Below are positions 26,101 to 36,122 of a stretch of 64,000 nt of DNA, in pieces (position 1 is the first letter of the stretch; each line of letters opens with the position of its first letter). The DNA lies in IMG/VR virus record IMGVR_UViG_3300020474_000007, positions 1 to 64,000 of that record; one strand, 5' to 3'. Source of the stretch: a virus. The position numbers were made by a program, and so were the translations under genes. A model generated the notes under the pieces. The model searched no databases. It was not told the DNA's origin and saw only the letters and a program-made list of their open reading frames with translations.

Positions 26101-29100
26101 TTGCAAGACGGTGGAGGGGTGTCTCTGGCAAGGATGTTAACGAAGCTTTTGATGCATCATTTGATTTCTCGTTCGACAGAAGGGCAACCGCCCACCCATT
26201 TAATTCTGGATATTTTGACTTTACAAAGTATAGATCTGATTGTGTTTTAGATTCAGAAGGCAGATCTTTCTCAGGTGTTTTCACGGGAGTCACCACAAGC
26301 GATATCTACAAACAGTTAGGCTGGAGATTCTCTAATGATTTAATTTATACTGGACTGTTAGATCCTGACGGTAACGCCATTGACAGAAGAACAATTAATT
26401 GGTCTTGGAGTAATAGCACTTTCCCCAATCTTACAGACGCATTTGATAGTGCGGCTAGACTTAATGACTCTTCTAAATATATCAGTTTTGATTCAACTTC
26501 TAGCAATGAGTTTTCTTTCTTGGTTAGATTCAGTCCAGACTACATAAGTAGTTCTGATGTTGCTAGCAATTTAGATATGTTTCATCATGGTTTAATAGCA
26601 GCCAAATATGCTGTTAATGATATTGGTGATAAAATTGTTGAGTTCGCATTGGCTTATGAGCAAGATAAGCTGTGCGCATTTTCTAGAGATACAACTGGAA
26701 ATATAATTAGAATAGAAGACGACTTGCCTTATACAAGTTATGTATTCCCACTTACCGCTATGGTCACATATAACGCCTCCGATAATAAATTACGATTATA
26801 CGCAGATTCGGAAGCCAGCGGTACTTTTAACATTCTCAGAGCTGAGTCTTCCGCATTCACAAAAGTTAATACTGATCAAAAAGTTACCTTGGGTTACTCA
26901 GCAGGGTCTGGTCTTGGATCAGAAGTGTTCATCACCGAATTTGGAATGTCTAGTAAATGTATAGATTTAGTTGGTAGTGGATATGTAGAACAAAGAACTT
27001 CTCAGTCAGTTGGCTCTAGTGTAGATCATAAATTAACTGCTGGTGGAGTTACTGATATATTTGATTCAATAAGAAATCCTAATCACGTTTCTTCTAGAAA
27101 CAAAATGTATTCTTACATTGACGATAAAATAAACAACGTCTGGAAGTTAAACGACTTTAGGCATTGTCAGTTCAATCAAAGTTTTAATAGACTTTCCTAT
27201 CGTGGAGATAAAGACTTTGTAGAACACCATCTAGTCCATGATGGATTGCCCTACTCTTCAAGAACAAATTTGTCCCTGCCTTCTACATTACAGGCTAGTG
27301 GCTTGGCCTATCACACCCAGATAGAAAACGATTTCCTACGTTTTAATATCGGAAACGCCTCTAGTGTTCCTTCTTCTGGTAAATTTTACGCAGCTGCTCC
27401 CAGAATTACTAAATCTTTACCAAGAGGCTACCACTTTGCAGAAGAAGCAATTGCTGTAGACACTGTAATTGATTTTCATTCTGACAACACAATTGCTTGG
27501 GATGATGGCAAACTCGGTCCTAAATTAGTTGTTAGTCTTTACAGTCCATCCTTAATTCCTGACTACGATGGGGCAGACAAGTCTTTAGGTTTAGTCAATC
27601 GTCGAATTCATTACTTAGAACCAAGCGGTTGTATTAGAAAAATTACTAGTGGCTTCAATAAAAATGATCTTTTTGATTCTTCAGAATCTTGGTCTGTATT
27701 TAATACAGAATACGAACACGTTATTAAAGAGTTTGATCATCGACATTATGCAACCAATATAAATGATATGTTCTTGCAGTATGATGTCATATATCCTTCA
27801 GGTTCTTCGTTTGACTCAAAAGTTAAAATACACTCAGCTATGATCAGAATGGATCAAGCTTTAACTACTAAGCCAAAAGTCAACGATGATATGAATCTGT
27901 ATACTAGTGGTGAATTTATATCTATAGTTGATTTGTCATTGTTCGTAGATGGTAAAAAATCTTTAGACAATTTGTTTGGCGCTCCATCTGGAATGTCTCT
28001 GTATGTGAGTGGCGTTGCTGTTTTTCCTTCTTCTGGAGATATGAATCTTTATTGCAGCGGAATTCCAACTGCAATAGACGAGGTAAACTTATACACAGCT
28101 GGTCATAGATCTGTCTCTAGCGATTTGGTTCATGGGTCTGATATGTTTGGAAGTCATAACGTGGGTGTTAATATCTATGTTAGCGGTCAAACAAGGTTGC
28201 TAGAAGAGATGAGTTTGTTCTCTTATAATAATCAAACTGTTCCTGCCGCTAGCGGATCTCTAAATCTTGTATTCCCAAGCCCAACATTAGTTGCATACAA
28301 TCAAAATACTTCAGTCAACCTCTTCGTGAAATCTCCAAAGTTTGCTGAAGTATCTAGAATTTTAAACGTCTCAATGCCTCTGTATTCATATGACAGAGAC
28401 TTGTTTGATTTTAGCTCGTCAATGAATTTGGTTAATTACAATGAACCAATAATAAATTCTTCTAATGACTCTGTAAATTTATTCACAATTAATTACGCCG
28501 CTTATGATTCAAATCTTGTTGGTCAAGAGACTATATTGTGGAATGGTAGAAATGTAGGATCTACTGTTGTATCTTTAGACGAGCCTTACATTTCCGTAAG
28601 CCCAACGGATTCGCTTAGAACTCAATCAACCATATGCTATGGAGATTGTGGATATGGTGGCAATTGTAACTACGTAGACATTAATACTCATGGTGTAGAT
28701 TGGTTTAAGTCTTACTGCACTGATGGCGGTATAGCTAGAGGGTTAGATATAGACTCAAATAATCAGTATTATGGTATCAGAAAATATACTGGTTTGATTC
28801 CTCTGTATCCTTATACTATCTCCATGAGAGGTTTTTCAGGCAGCACAGAATATATAAATCTTCCAAAAGAAATAGAAACGGTTGAATATGGAAGTAATAG
28901 TGAAGTTAATTTCTCTGGCATTAAATTATTCACTAATGATCCTTATGGACTTCACGCTAAATACGGTAAGAGTATTGTTGTTAAAGGTAATAGACTTTTA
29001 ATTGGAGCGCCAGAATATGATCTCTATGAAGGATCTAAAAAATTAGATAAGTCTGGGGCTGTGTTTTTATATAAAAGGCTCGCAGCTCCTTCTGGAACTG

Positions 29101-32100
29101 ATTGGTCTAGCCAACCAGATAAAGGTGGTTGGCAGTTGGATAATATCCTAACCCTGCCTTCTGGATTCCAGAGAGATTATTACAAAGTAACAATGAAAGA
29201 CGTTGATCCTACAAGCAACTCTTTTGTTGCTCCTCTTAGAAAGTGGGAGGTTGGACAGTATGGAAGCCAATTTGGACACTCTGTAGATATTGCTATAGAC
29301 GAATCAGACCCAAGCAAAGATGTTATTGTTGTGGGCGCTCCAACTAGTAAATTTGATAGAGTGTTCACAGACCCAGATCCTACACCTGTAAGATCCTGTG
29401 TAATGGTATTTACTGATGAATTCACGGGTTTTGAATCGCGTGGAGGAGTTACCAACGTTGCAGGCTTAGTTCAACAAGTAAATGCAAGAAACCAATATTA
29501 CAATTTGTATGCTAGTCCTCAATTTAAATTAGAAGTTGATATATTAATCTTTGAGTGTACTAAAAATACAAATAGACCATTTAAAATTGATCAAGGCAGA
29601 TTTAGAGAATCACTTAGTGTGGCTCATAGGTTCCAAATAAATAAGATAGTAAGAGGAGATGGAGTCCCTGAATATAATATAATAGCAGATCAAATTAGTC
29701 AAGCTTTCAGAGAAGTTTTTAATTATGATGTATCCAAAACAAATAATGGCTTGCCTGTTTCTTTGGGTTACTTTGTAGATAATAGTGCAAGTTTTGCGGA
29801 GACAGCCATACTCTCTGGCATCAAACCTTTCTTAAATTACTATGAGGAGTATACTTTTGCAAGTGGAGTTCAAACTTGGGATAATATTCCTGCTAGTGGC
29901 GCAATTATAAAAACTCCTTATACTGATCTTGTTGGCGAACAATGGGAAATGTTTGCGATGAGCGGATTAAACGATCTTTTAAGTGACTCAACAATTTCTA
30001 CTAATCGTGAATTATTTACTTCTGGCTATGGAATACTTTATAATGAAGACAATATAAGATTCAATCAAATTCCTCCAAGTGGTGGTAGGGTTTATGTGTT
30101 TAAACAAGAAACAGCAAAATCTGGATTATTCTATAATCAAGATACTCCTATTTGGTCCGTGTCAGATATATTAAAGTTAGATGTTAATGATTTTGAAGAT
30201 GAGGATGAAGATGTAATTAGTGACAAAAAATATGATAGTTTTGGTTACTCTGTTTCTATAAGTAATAATAAAGAAAATATTGCTGTAGGCTCTCCATTTA
30301 ATCGTAGCCGTGGCGTTACTGTGTTTGAACAAAAAGAAGGGTTTAGAGAAACTGAAACTCACAATCAAGTTGCACAATGGCTTGCCACCAAGGATGCTGA
30401 AGCAGTTCAGTTTGGAGACAACGCTTCTGTTTATAAAACTATGTATCAAAAATATCTAGAGTACGCCACTAGTTTTGGTTCTAATGGTGCTGGTGCAAAA
30501 TTATTTGAGACATTAGATCCTAGTGGTAGATTTGATGCCAGAATACATGCTGATTCTTTTGTTGCTGGTAAAAAGACACACGAATATACCAAAGTGTTTG
30601 ATTATCATAATACTTATAATTTCACGGGAAGTAAAACAGAAATTCCAACAGAATTTGCGGCCCATCCAAGAGTTGGTTTTTCTGTCTCTTTAAATGAAGA
30701 TGCAACTATGTTAGCAGTGGGCTGTCCGACTGACAGCATGAATCAGTGGGACGATAGTAACGTTTGGTTTGATAGTAATAAAGAGTGCGATGAAGAAAGA
30801 AATTGGAGAGGTGAGGCTGGGCAAGATGGATATTTATCTACACCTCATGCTAGCGAAAATTATCTTAAAGGCTTTATACCAGCAACTTGGCCTTCTTATG
30901 TAAATGCTGGAGCTGTACAAATATTTCAAACAAGAAAATATTATCCACACGATAAGTTTGTAGAGTATGGGATATATGGCAACAAACATGAATCTTTACT
31001 AGAACCAGAAGCCGTAAAGTCTGGAATAAGATTGCCAGAATATAGCTATGTGTCAGGTATATATGACAATTTGAGTATACCATTTGTCAAGACTCCTTAT
31101 CTTGAAAATACTGAAATTCCAGATGACGCAGGGGTTCTGATGATTGTTTGTCCCGAAGTTGATGCTTCTAGTCCAGCTGTTATACAAAATATTAAAGATT
31201 TCCTTGCAAAAGGCGATAGGAACTTAGTGTTGGTTGGCAATGATCCAGAATTTGAAGCTGAAGGTGCTTATAGAGATTCCAACAGGATCATCAATACCAT
31301 TCTTGAAGAAGTCGGTTCTAGGGTCAGATTACATGCAGCTTCTACTGCAAGTAGAGCTTTAAATGATGACATACCACTCAACGCAGATACCAATGTTATA
31401 GCGGCTAGTGTGCCAATTGGCAGTATAGATACTTATTTGGACGCTGGAAGTATGTTTGCTTCTGGCGTGGCAGACATTAGGTTACACGACCCAACTATCA
31501 GCACTGTAAATCATCCGTGCGATGGCGCTCAGTGGGACGAGTACATTGCTGCTTTAAGACTCATATTGAACCCAAGCGAACAACATCTCGCGGATAATCT
31601 GGCTAGACTAACATACGCAACTGCTAACATAGGGTGTAGCCCTTCAATTGCTCACAATGGGGACTTACGCGCACAGTGGTATGATTGGTGCAAAGATTCC
31701 GCGAACAAAGATATTAGATTCCCTAAAAACATACCATCTGCTTACGGCAAAATACCCGGAATGACTGCTCCATTCTGTAATCCGGGTCTGGGATGTTATG
31801 TAGATCCAGCTGATGACTGTGCGTGGAGAGCCACCAATGTTGATATGCCACCAAGACCAATTCTGGCAGCTGCTGAGACACCGCCTGCGTTCATCGTTAC
31901 CAAGCCGGGAGTTCCAGCCTCAAGCGGACTTGTCCACAGTCACTATGTAGACATTTTGGTTGGTCAAGAAAGCACGACTTTGCTTGGTGCGCCGACTTTA
32001 CCCGTTATGGATTGGTCTTCTGTGCTACCCTCGGCTGACGCTACAGTTACTCAATACAGTGGTAATTATACTGCGCTAGATTTAAATGTAGATAATTCAG

Positions 32101-35100
32101 CTGAACAACAACCATTCTTTAAGCCTCAAGATGTAGGGTCTAAAGGTTATCTTTTACAATCTAGAGCGCTTACTTTTGAAGAACCACTTTATGATCATGA
32201 AAAAATAGAAGATTTTGCACATATATCAGCAGAAGAAGAGTATCCAAACAACACTACATCTTCTATAGTCTTAATTGCTACGTTAGCCTCTGAAGCTAGG
32301 GACAAATTAGAATCAGGAAATGATGAAGCTATTTATTTTTATAGAAATATGTTTTGCAGAAATGATCAAAAATTTACTGATGAAGATATGTATGATGACA
32401 ACCCAAACATATTCGACAACAAAAACTATAGAGTCAATGTTGCTCAATTAGGTGGTTGGACGCAGAGAACTTCATTTGTTGATGGGTATAAAGACTCGTA
32501 CCTTTACACAGAAGACAATTTTACTGACAGCAACGGTGACATTCAAGTTAAGAAAGCTGGCCTAATACATGAAAACAGTAGATTGTATTATGACTCAGCA
32601 ACTCCCGATCAAGGATTTATAGACAGAATAGACTTAAATGTGACTATGGATGAACTACTTAACGGTAAAGATGGTGAACAATATAATAAATACGATGGGC
32701 ATCATTACCAAGTGTGCTGGATTGCAAATACTAAGTCTCTACCAAGCGATGATGATTTAAATAAACTTAAACTATGGTTACAGTCTGGTAATAAAAAGCT
32801 CGTCATAACCTACGGTCACGATAATGATCTTGAGGTAAACAGTTTCGGCACACGACACTTCCCAAGACTCGACGGTGTTGGAACGATAGGTGTAAATAAC
32901 GTAGAAGTTCCTTCTCAAGAAATAGCAGAAAACACTACTAAGTTATGTCAGAAGCTTGGCATAACAATGAAACCCCTCAAAACTAATGCAATAGATTATT
33001 CTGCCCCCAACGAAAGACGAAATGAAAGCCTCTTACCTATAATAGAAAGATATGCTGAATGGGGCAGAGATGTTGCAAAGTTTAATTCTCTCACCCAGAG
33101 GGATGAAGCTTTGCCAGAATTTCCTCCTACTAGCAAGTACGCATTTGTTAGTGACAATAAGAGACTTAAAAGATTTGTATTTACAGACTTCTCTTCTGCT
33201 CCTAATTATGACTTATCTAAACAAGGTCAAAGCAAGACTAATGTAAATAGTCTCTTCATTCCTATTGATCTTAACGGTGGAAAACCAATAGCCAGAATTA
33301 TCTCTACTAATCATAACAGAAGATATTTACATTATAATCAAATTAGAAATACTAAATACAAAACAAATTTATCTTATTTTAATAATTCTGGTTTTACCAA
33401 GGTTAGCTTTGCTACTCCTGCATATCAAACCTCTGGTTATTATTTAGATCTTAAATTTGAATCATTTTCAAACGAAAGCTTAAAATACGAAATAGGCGTG
33501 ACCAATGCGGTTCATCAAGATCCTATAAAGGGTGGCCCCGGCGAATCAAGAAAACATACTCTTACACTATACAATGATAATAGGCAACAAGTTGGACAAA
33601 TTGAATACAATGGATTAAGAACTCATGCTAGTGGTCCAAACAAAACCCTTGGTCCTTTTTATGCTACTAGTTCTGGTATAGACATTTATTTTGGTGTTAA
33701 CGAACGAAAATTGACAAATTTAGGGGATACTGATGCTCTCCCACTGTCAATGCGACTTGTTCACGTTTCGGGATACGCTGTCCCTACTTATGTAAACACA
33801 ACCCCTGTTACCGTGCCATCCTCCGTGCAAGTCATGGAAGTGCGTCCCGCAGTTCCTCCCATAGATATAAACTATGCACCAGAATATAGACAAATTAGCT
33901 CTATTCACGAAATTTATTGCGATTCAGCCACATGCTCTAGCGAGTTTGATAAACCATTTAATTCTAGAGGCGGTCCTGTAACTGTAAACGACCCTACCCA
34001 TGATCACTTATCTGGTCAGAATATATATGCTGTAGATGGACCTGTTATAGCATCTCAAGAAATAGAAACTTTTAGTCCTTTTATAGCTGGAGTTAACAGG
34101 TCTAGAATAACTGTTATCAGTGATCCAAGTATATTCCAAGGTCCAACAGTTTTAACAGATCAACAAACTATTAGAGAAGAGTTAGTTGAATTTATTCAAA
34201 GTCTATATCCCAACACTGTGTTCCCCGTGCAAACAAAGGGGAAACAATTTATTAATAGGACCAAGCTCGTAGCTCCCGAACGTGGAAGTCCTGCTAAATG
34301 GTATGGCGCTCACGGCGGGTCTGGATTGATTATGAGGTTCTTACCAAGTGGAACCACCAGCGTAACTAGATCTAACATGAGTGCATTTACTGGTCATGAG
34401 TCAAGTTATGATCCTACTTATGTACATCGCCCTAAATATTCTTTTGAATGCGAAGATGCTCCACCAGTAAAAGACAGAGAAAAAGCAATGCGTCTACAAA
34501 AACGAGCATTCCTTTCTAGCGCCATTGCTCTTGGAATATTGCCACAATTTAGTGGAGAGTATAAAGGCAAAGTATATGCTGATAATTGCTCCATGTATGC
34601 GGAAACTACTAAGGACTTCTTGGATCTTGAAGAGTTTCCATCTGGGTATCCCGGTGACTTATTTGGGTACACAGTCAAGGCGCTTGGAGATAAAGTTTAT
34701 GTTGGATGTCCATTTGGAGCTTATTCTCAGGAGGATAAAATTGTAAGTTGGTCTGGAATTGCTGGTACTCCAAGTCAAACAATTCCGTCTGGAGTTGCTG
34801 TAAGTAATTATGGTGGGGCGGGTGCTGTCTATTCATTTGAAAGAAATCTGAAGGGGAAAAGCCCCATAAGAAACAAAGACTTTGCTTGGGAAATGGTTCG
34901 TAAATTCAGACCCAACTCAATTAATCCGGGCTTAGATTTGTCTAATACTCTGGAAGCTCAGTCAAGCCATATCTTGGGTACGCATACCTACACTCAAACT
35001 TACCTAGAAAATAATAGCCAGTTTACCGATAAGTTTGGAATGGCTCTTGATTCTATGTCTGGTGTTCTTGTTATTGGTGCGCCGGGACATGACTTCCAAA

Positions 35101-36122
35101 ATTTTGTTGAGTTAGACCCAAGAACTGGACTGTTTATCAATAAAGCTTTTGGACATTCCTTTGACATACGAACAAGAACTGTGCATGACTTAGGCACTTC
35201 TGGTAATAGACATTTATATCCAAACAGCGGATTGGCAATACTAAATAATGGAGCAGCCTACTTATACAGTGAAGAATTTGATTTTTCTAAGAAACAAAAT
35301 GGGTGGAAGTTTGTTGAGAAAATTTCCCCACAGGGGTACGGATCTCATGAACAATATCGTATAATTCCTCCGGGGTATCCAACTGAAGTTGCTGATTCTG
35401 GATCAGAGAATTCTAATTTTGGCAACGCTGTTTCTGTTGTTAGAAGACAAAGAACAGATGCCGACTACACCATAGCCATTGGAAGCAAGGGACACCCCTT
35501 CTCTGGCGTTGGTGGTCACAGCTTGAATCATGGGGCAGCGTATACTTATGATTTAATGTTAAGAAACAATGCGGCTGTAACTCAAAATTCAAGCACCAAT
35601 ATTAAGGCTAGACTATTCTCTCAGACAAGCGGAGAGCAGCCTGACTACCCAATAGTAAATATGAATATTACTAATAATAATCAAAATTACAAAGAGTATT
35701 ATGCTACTGGTATAATTAATAGCAATTCTTTTGGAGAAATATTCTTAGAGGTTTCTGGAGACGATCCTTCGCAATATGGATTCCCGGCACACAGACCATA
35801 TATAGAATCCGTCAATGGCAAAATGCTTGTTGGCACGAATATATGGAATGGAGCCTTAATGTTTGTTGAGGGTCAACCCAACTTAACCTCGGGTGTATTA
35901 AACCTTTCTACTATAGTGCCTAGTTCTGAATTCGTGTATAATGATATAGGATTGTATTCTTTTGGTGTAGGTGGCCTTGTAAACGTTGGTGATTCGGGCT
36001 TATCTCTGTACAATCAATCTGAGACTCCAATAACCCTTGCGGAGTCTGGACTAACATTTTTTACGAGTGGTGTAAGGACTGACGCTGAGACGTTAAACTT
36101 CCGTATCAGAGGATATAAATAA
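23109..36122 (+). CDS. Giant multidomain virion adhesin-like protein (4337 aa)
   Basis: Residues 1-110 form a cupredoxin-like domain with H55, C94, H97 and M101 placed like type 1 copper ligands. Residues 111-204 are a Thr/Ala/Pro mucin-like tract. Beta-rich domains follow to about 1590. Residues 1590-1800 repeat 'x-L-Y-x-S-G' units ('MNLYTSG', 'MSLYVSG', 'MNLYCSG'), which return in variant form near the C-terminus. FG-GAP-like blades ('YGKSIVVKGNRLLIGAPE', 'FGHSV...VVGAP', 'FGYSVSISNNKENIAVGSP', 'VGFSVSLNEDATMLAVGCP') fill about 1950-2610, and three more ('FGYTVKALGDKVYVGCP', 'FGMALDSMSGVLVIGAP', 'FGNAVSV') fill about 3840-4150. Between them lie repeated alpha/beta segments. Its place after the tape measure suggests a tail-tip or central fibre. 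No signal peptide or catalytic site is recognised. Confidence 0.8.
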   Translation: MATFNITVLSTSSTSNGYRFSGVDRNGAISGTNNETINVNANDAINFTFYNSSSHPFSLAGTSISGKSATGGYYSYPSYASHTFTTGGTYIYDCDVHGSSMQGNIVVAAGTTTTTTTTTSTTTTTTTTAAPTTTTTTTTTTTAAPTTTTTTTTAAPTTTTTTTAAPTTTTTTAAPTTTSTTTTAAPTTTAAPTTTAAPTTTAAPFDDGTYNITSTFPDMNMLPSPSVPASATYATTTTTAAPSDQCTLCTKEHTLELSGDSALKASVFGMRTLRLKIKGTSAIKINPQVSVIRNTPVVLKSNGKIRASANSIMNPRKFIKVNNGNIKANLEFAGPLSVRTKIKLGSIFSNTHVDKVVGHFATLGSFLPQQKLYPSGDISSSSMINQDGSTANLYQSIDEGVAIGQYIKPDSQSSLVSDDSGTFIHPSAIRSDGSFSYKCAVSPAIINTDHSFLFMRAAAPLRNYGSDNAPQYTLQNIKLEDPSGNLIVHYKDVVVRGDADYDSDGPLSKNYFTIISEPAINYGGLGAWEKNYPFFGAHHVRGSNSFSLSLDITAKCLDDPFSQGFDIGYEENVCDIPELSVINDEDDFQSIAGSPISTQGQDIFLNPTDSFRISAIEICNSGGPRSDLALAPAHDNYVTAFVQAQAKGKLITKHIFPSQVLTHNFDTSIWPDVNSTWYHSGEAGVLTNNNVLVSSGKLLAEQISDRQASTHIKLINSSIQDSGKLLLKFEDTKQLFTTFTSDNDVAGGDFNANFNIRQRKTLPLQDTFYADIESINIKVVARKRTNSSPDYALDVVGYSDDKLLFVTEPSGGFLQNIAGGTIINQNVMSSSIVPPQELAIAKHAISDKDNSTVYSNSIANSGGDHHVLTQSPLINSIDFKQYTIPLKIYDKENLLGAPTKHDSSPYLEHLFVDIYPIPSGAEIADILLEVKYSPQNALNLRTIGTHNSDDPLVTTTVSLSPNGKVTNISSAKSLPSGENIPYAYDLTAYDNKHVYDNFARRWRGVSGKDVNEAFDASFDFSFDRRATAHPFNSGYFDFTKYRSDCVLDSEGRSFSGVFTGVTTSDIYKQLGWRFSNDLIYTGLLDPDGNAIDRRTINWSWSNSTFPNLTDAFDSAARLNDSSKYISFDSTSSNEFSFLVRFSPDYISSSDVASNLDMFHHGLIAAKYAVNDIGDKIVEFALAYEQDKLCAFSRDTTGNIIRIEDDLPYTSYVFPLTAMVTYNASDNKLRLYADSEASGTFNILRAESSAFTKVNTDQKVTLGYSAGSGLGSEVFITEFGMSSKCIDLVGSGYVEQRTSQSVGSSVDHKLTAGGVTDIFDSIRNPNHVSSRNKMYSYIDDKINNVWKLNDFRHCQFNQSFNRLSYRGDKDFVEHHLVHDGLPYSSRTNLSLPSTLQASGLAYHTQIENDFLRFNIGNASSVPSSGKFYAAAPRITKSLPRGYHFAEEAIAVDTVIDFHSDNTIAWDDGKLGPKLVVSLYSPSLIPDYDGADKSLGLVNRRIHYLEPSGCIRKITSGFNKNDLFDSSESWSVFNTEYEHVIKEFDHRHYATNINDMFLQYDVIYPSGSSFDSKVKIHSAMIRMDQALTTKPKVNDDMNLYTSGEFISIVDLSLFVDGKKSLDNLFGAPSGMSLYVSGVAVFPSSGDMNLYCSGIPTAIDEVNLYTAGHRSVSSDLVHGSDMFGSHNVGVNIYVSGQTRLLEEMSLFSYNNQTVPAASGSLNLVFPSPTLVAYNQNTSVNLFVKSPKFAEVSRILNVSMPLYSYDRDLFDFSSSMNLVNYNEPIINSSNDSVNLFTINYAAYDSNLVGQETILWNGRNVGSTVVSLDEPYISVSPTDSLRTQSTICYGDCGYGGNCNYVDINTHGVDWFKSYCTDGGIARGLDIDSNNQYYGIRKYTGLIPLYPYTISMRGFSGSTEYINLPKEIETVEYGSNSEVNFSGIKLFTNDPYGLHAKYGKSIVVKGNRLLIGAPEYDLYEGSKKLDKSGAVFLYKRLAAPSGTDWSSQPDKGGWQLDNILTLPSGFQRDYYKVTMKDVDPTSNSFVAPLRKWEVGQYGSQFGHSVDIAIDESDPSKDVIVVGAPTSKFDRVFTDPDPTPVRSCVMVFTDEFTGFESRGGVTNVAGLVQQVNARNQYYNLYASPQFKLEVDILIFECTKNTNRPFKIDQGRFRESLSVAHRFQINKIVRGDGVPEYNIIADQISQAFREVFNYDVSKTNNGLPVSLGYFVDNSASFAETAILSGIKPFLNYYEEYTFASGVQTWDNIPASGAIIKTPYTDLVGEQWEMFAMSGLNDLLSDSTISTNRELFTSGYGILYNEDNIRFNQIPPSGGRVYVFKQETAKSGLFYNQDTPIWSVSDILKLDVNDFEDEDEDVISDKKYDSFGYSVSISNNKENIAVGSPFNRSRGVTVFEQKEGFRETETHNQVAQWLATKDAEAVQFGDNASVYKTMYQKYLEYATSFGSNGAGAKLFETLDPSGRFDARIHADSFVAGKKTHEYTKVFDYHNTYNFTGSKTEIPTEFAAHPRVGFSVSLNEDATMLAVGCPTDSMNQWDDSNVWFDSNKECDEERNWRGEAGQDGYLSTPHASENYLKGFIPATWPSYVNAGAVQIFQTRKYYPHDKFVEYGIYGNKHESLLEPEAVKSGIRLPEYSYVSGIYDNLSIPFVKTPYLENTEIPDDAGVLMIVCPEVDASSPAVIQNIKDFLAKGDRNLVLVGNDPEFEAEGAYRDSNRIINTILEEVGSRVRLHAASTASRALNDDIPLNADTNVIAASVPIGSIDTYLDAGSMFASGVADIRLHDPTISTVNHPCDGAQWDEYIAALRLILNPSEQHLADNLARLTYATANIGCSPSIAHNGDLRAQWYDWCKDSANKDIRFPKNIPSAYGKIPGMTAPFCNPGLGCYVDPADDCAWRATNVDMPPRPILAAAETPPAFIVTKPGVPASSGLVHSHYVDILVGQESTTLLGAPTLPVMDWSSVLPSADATVTQYSGNYTALDLNVDNSAEQQPFFKPQDVGSKGYLLQSRALTFEEPLYDHEKIEDFAHISAEEEYPNNTTSSIVLIATLASEARDKLESGNDEAIYFYRNMFCRNDQKFTDEDMYDDNPNIFDNKNYRVNVAQLGGWTQRTSFVDGYKDSYLYTEDNFTDSNGDIQVKKAGLIHENSRLYYDSATPDQGFIDRIDLNVTMDELLNGKDGEQYNKYDGHHYQVCWIANTKSLPSDDDLNKLKLWLQSGNKKLVITYGHDNDLEVNSFGTRHFPRLDGVGTIGVNNVEVPSQEIAENTTKLCQKLGITMKPLKTNAIDYSAPNERRNESLLPIIERYAEWGRDVAKFNSLTQRDEALPEFPPTSKYAFVSDNKRLKRFVFTDFSSAPNYDLSKQGQSKTNVNSLFIPIDLNGGKPIARIISTNHNRRYLHYNQIRNTKYKTNLSYFNNSGFTKVSFATPAYQTSGYYLDLKFESFSNESLKYEIGVTNAVHQDPIKGGPGESRKHTLTLYNDNRQQVGQIEYNGLRTHASGPNKTLGPFYATSSGIDIYFGVNERKLTNLGDTDALPLSMRLVHVSGYAVPTYVNTTPVTVPSSVQVMEVRPAVPPIDINYAPEYRQISSIHEIYCDSATCSSEFDKPFNSRGGPVTVNDPTHDHLSGQNIYAVDGPVIASQEIETFSPFIAGVNRSRITVISDPSIFQGPTVLTDQQTIREELVEFIQSLYPNTVFPVQTKGKQFINRTKLVAPERGSPAKWYGAHGGSGLIMRFLPSGTTSVTRSNMSAFTGHESSYDPTYVHRPKYSFECEDAPPVKDREKAMRLQKRAFLSSAIALGILPQFSGEYKGKVYADNCSMYAETTKDFLDLEEFPSGYPGDLFGYTVKALGDKVYVGCPFGAYSQEDKIVSWSGIAGTPSQTIPSGVAVSNYGGAGAVYSFERNLKGKSPIRNKDFAWEMVRKFRPNSINPGLDLSNTLEAQSSHILGTHTYTQTYLENNSQFTDKFGMALDSMSGVLVIGAPGHDFQNFVELDPRTGLFINKAFGHSFDIRTRTVHDLGTSGNRHLYPNSGLAILNNGAAYLYSEEFDFSKKQNGWKFVEKISPQGYGSHEQYRIIPPGYPTEVADSGSENSNFGNAVSVVRRQRTDADYTIAIGSKGHPFSGVGGHSLNHGAAYTYDLMLRNNAAVTQNSSTNIKARLFSQTSGEQPDYPIVNMNITNNNQNYKEYYATGIINSNSFGEIFLEVSGDDPSQYGFPAHRPYIESVNGKMLVGTNIWNGALMFVEGQPNLTSGVLNLSTIVPSSEFVYNDIGLYSFGVGGLVNVGDSGLSLYNQSETPITLAESGLTFFTSGVRTDAETLNFRIRGYK
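23439..23720 (+). repeat. Thr/Ala/Pro-coding low-complexity tract with 18-bp tandem repeats
   Basis: The tract encodes runs of 3-11 Thr separated by Ala-Ala-Pro (residues 111-204 of the giant protein). Thr codons ACA, ACC, ACG and ACT are mixed irregularly in the first two thirds. The last third contains three perfect copies of the 18-mer CACGACCGCTGCGCCAAC (23651-23668, 23669-23686, 23687-23704), followed by a degenerate one. The 3' part looks like recent slippage or unequal exchange, whereas the 5' part looks older and scrambled. Confidence 0.85.

Noticed and set aside
36114-36121. TATAAATA as a late promoter before the gene at 36123
   Set aside because: It overlaps the last codons of the giant gene and ends one base before the next ATG, too close for a transcription start; AT-rich codons explain it.
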